Assembly: GCF_000718635.1 (NCBI RefSeq)
Contig: NZ_JOBF01000008.1
Coordinates: 1-64,000, forward strand
Length of the DNA stretch: 64,000 nucleotides
Direction of reading: 5' to 3'
DNA from: Streptomyces varsoviensis
GTDB lineage: Bacteria > Actinomycetota > Actinomycetes > Streptomycetales > Streptomycetaceae
Shown: positions 62,957 to 64,000 of the stretch, in pieces
Position numbering within the stretch: the stretch's first letter is position 1
How the letters are laid out: every line of letters begins with the position of its first letter
Notes under the pieces: model-generated
Seen by the model: the letters and a program-made list of their open reading frames with translations, nothing else
Told to the model about the DNA's origin: nothing
Databases searched by the model: none
Made by a program: the position numbers and the translations under genes

Positions 62957-63859
62957 CTACCGCTTCGGCATGAGCTCCGCGAAGTCGACCGTCTCGGAGG
63001 CCGCCGGGGGCGCCACGGAGACCTTGGTGCCGTAGTCGGAGTAGAAGACCGTGGTGTCCGTGGAGAACTTCTTCCCCTGGGCCCGCTCCTGCCGCTTCAC
63101 CAGGAGGTGGTCGCCGTCGACCCACAGGTCGACCGTCTCGGTGTCCATGCCGCTCTGCTGGAGCTGCTTCTGCAGAGCGTCCAGGTCCTTCTTGGAGAGG
63201 GACTTGGACTGCAGGCCCGCGATCTCGGAGACGCTGACCTTTCCGGTGTAGTGGGTCGCCTGCTTGCCGCGGACGTCCTCCTTGCCGACCTCCTTGACCT
63301 TGCCGGAGGCTATGAGGAGATCCACCGAACGGCTCGGGTCGTTGTTCTTCAACTGGTCCTTGAGGAAGGTCCCGGAGGCGCCCGCCTGCGCGGCCATCGC
63401 GTCGTAGCTGTACTTCACCCAGCTCTTGCCCTGCGCCTTGGGGCCGAGCGAGCTGCCCAGGTTCATATACATCGCCTCGGGCAGGTAGCGGGCGCGCATC
63501 GGCTTGCCGGCCGTCGGCGCGGCGTCCGCCGCACCGCCCTTCTGGGTCATGGTCATGTTGGCCCGTATGCCGTCGGACCAGTCCATGTCGCCCTTCATGG
63601 AGACGTGCATCTCGCCCATCGACATCGTGCCGTCGACCTTGGCCGAGCGCTGCTGGCCCGCCTTCTTCGACACGCTCTGGAGCGCCGTGAGCGCGCCCTG
63701 GCCCGCCGCGGAATCCCCGCCGGACGCCCGGTCGCTCGCCTTGGCCCCGTCCTTGGCGTGGTCCTTGGCGCCGTCCTTGGCGTCCCCGCCCCCGCAGGCC
63801 GTGAGCCCCGCCATCAGCACGACACCGGCCGCGGCCGTCGCCAGTCGCGTGATCCTCAT
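62957..63859 (-). CDS. Putative lipoprotein of LppX/LprG-like fold
   Basis: A 300-aa secreted lipoprotein. The signal peptide ends with the lipobox GLTAC (Cys22), followed by Lys/Asp/Gly repeats (KDGAKDHAKDGAK, about 29-41) and a domain with alternating beta strands (TMSMGEMHVSMKGDMDWSDG, YLPEAMYMNLGSSLG, TVDLWVDGDHLLVKR), the pattern of the LolA/LppX_LprAFG superfamily that carries lipids or lipoproteins. ATG 63859 has GGGGGAG upstream and fits a signal peptide better than the TTG eight codons earlier. It lies before rplJ, where Streptomyces usually has such a gene between rplA and rplJ. Function unproven. Confidence 0.75.
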   Translation of the reverse strand: MRITRLATAAAGVVLMAGLTACGGGDAKDGAKDHAKDGAKASDRASGGDSAAGQGALTALQSVSKKAGQQRSAKVDGTMSMGEMHVSMKGDMDWSDGIRANMTMTQKGGAADAAPTAGKPMRARYLPEAMYMNLGSSLGPKAQGKSWVKYSYDAMAAQAGASGTFLKDQLKNNDPSRSVDLLIASGKVKEVGKEDVRGKQATHYTGKVSVSEIAGLQSKSLSKKDLDALQKQLQQSGMDTETVDLWVDGDHLLVKRQERAQGKKFSTDTTVFYSDYGTKVSVAPPAASETVDFAELMPKR

Positions 63860-63921
63860 CGCTCCCCCTTTAATCAGCTTCAAGGTCGGACACGACTGTA
63901 GTGGAGGGCACCGACAACGCC

Positions 63922-63967
63922 ACGAGCCGGTCCCCGCACCTCGGTGGAGGTACGGGGACCGGCTCGT
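63922..63967. terminator. Terminator hairpin at the right edge
   Basis: ACGAGCCGGTCCCCG (63922-63936) pairs with CGGGGACCGGCTCGT (63953-63967), 15 bp with a 16-nt loop. It probably ends the upstream ribosomal operon (expected rplK-rplA) that lies beyond the window. Confidence 0.65.
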
Positions 63968-64000
63968 TACGTACGTACCGCGATCAGCGTCGCGCTGCCC

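Overview
The window is high-GC actinobacterial chromosome and almost certainly comes from Streptomyces or a very close relative. The evidence is extreme third-position GC, actinobacterial versions of core proteins (acidic N-terminal extension on S9, Arg/Gly-rich tail on S3, a zinc-type S14, EF-Tu and RpoB sequences of Streptomyces type), frequent GTG/TTG starts, leaderless promoters, and short intergenic repeats typical of Streptomyces. It holds the ribosomal-protein / RNA-polymerase superoperon region, nearly all of it on the minus strand.

Layout, left to right. Positions 1-1660 are a gene-free, C/G-rich cluster of degenerate repeats arranged as two inverted arms, ending in a 16-bp-stem hairpin element (1681-1746). 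A second copy of that element lies at 18399-18464. Next come acpS-glmS (minus), a small unknown gene, coaA and a DUF389 membrane protein (plus), then glmM, rpsI and rplM (minus), an ABC-F ATPase, a Pro/Gln-rich membrane protein, a lipoprotein, and two tandem paralogous glycosyltransferases (plus). From 36.5 kb down to 18.5 kb runs the fused S10-spc-alpha cluster: rpsJ-rplCDWB-rpsS-rplV-rpsC-rplP-rpmC-rpsQ-rplNXE-rpsZ-rpsH-rplFR-rpsE-rpmD-rplO-secY-adk-map-infA-rpmJ-rpsMKD-rpoA-rplQ-truA. A plus-strand accessory stretch follows (Rpn-like nuclease pair, HATPase regulator, PIG-L lipoprotein). The str operon is next (rpsL-rpsG-fusA-tuf, 46.0-41.6 kb), and the right end holds rplJL-rpoBC (62.6-53.5 kb) with an L10 leader and a lipoprotein gene upstream.

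The most interesting region is the plus-strand island at 46.4-53.5 kb, wedged between rpoC and rpsL. It encodes a Crp/Fnr-family regulator with an intact cyclic-nucleotide phosphate-binding cassette, a class III nucleotide-cyclase-like protein with its key residues kept, a STAND-like protein with a degenerate P-loop and helical repeats, a band-7/SPFH-like coiled-coil protein, a membrane protein resembling the Pycsar effector PycTM (formerly DUF5706), and an integral-membrane M48 metalloprotease. The cyclase C-terminus and the STAND N-terminus share a Gly-rich motif encoded by an 88-bp duplication (86/88 identical). This topology recalls amyloid/prion-like signalling between NLR-type proteins and their partners. 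A CRP-type palindrome lies just upstream of the cyclase. My reading is a cyclic-nucleotide signalling or defence system in which the STAND protein controls the cyclase through the shared motif, and the product acts on the PycTM-like effector and on the Crp-like regulator. This is inference and needs experimental support.

Regulatory RNA or DNA structure is visible at many places: the rplJ (L10) leader with an intrinsic attenuator, a hairpin and two promoters between rplL and rpoB, a 20-bp hairpin between rpsD and rpoA, a 15-bp hairpin between rpsQ and rplN, and a 30-nt block (29/30 identical) placed just upstream of both rpsJ and rpsL.
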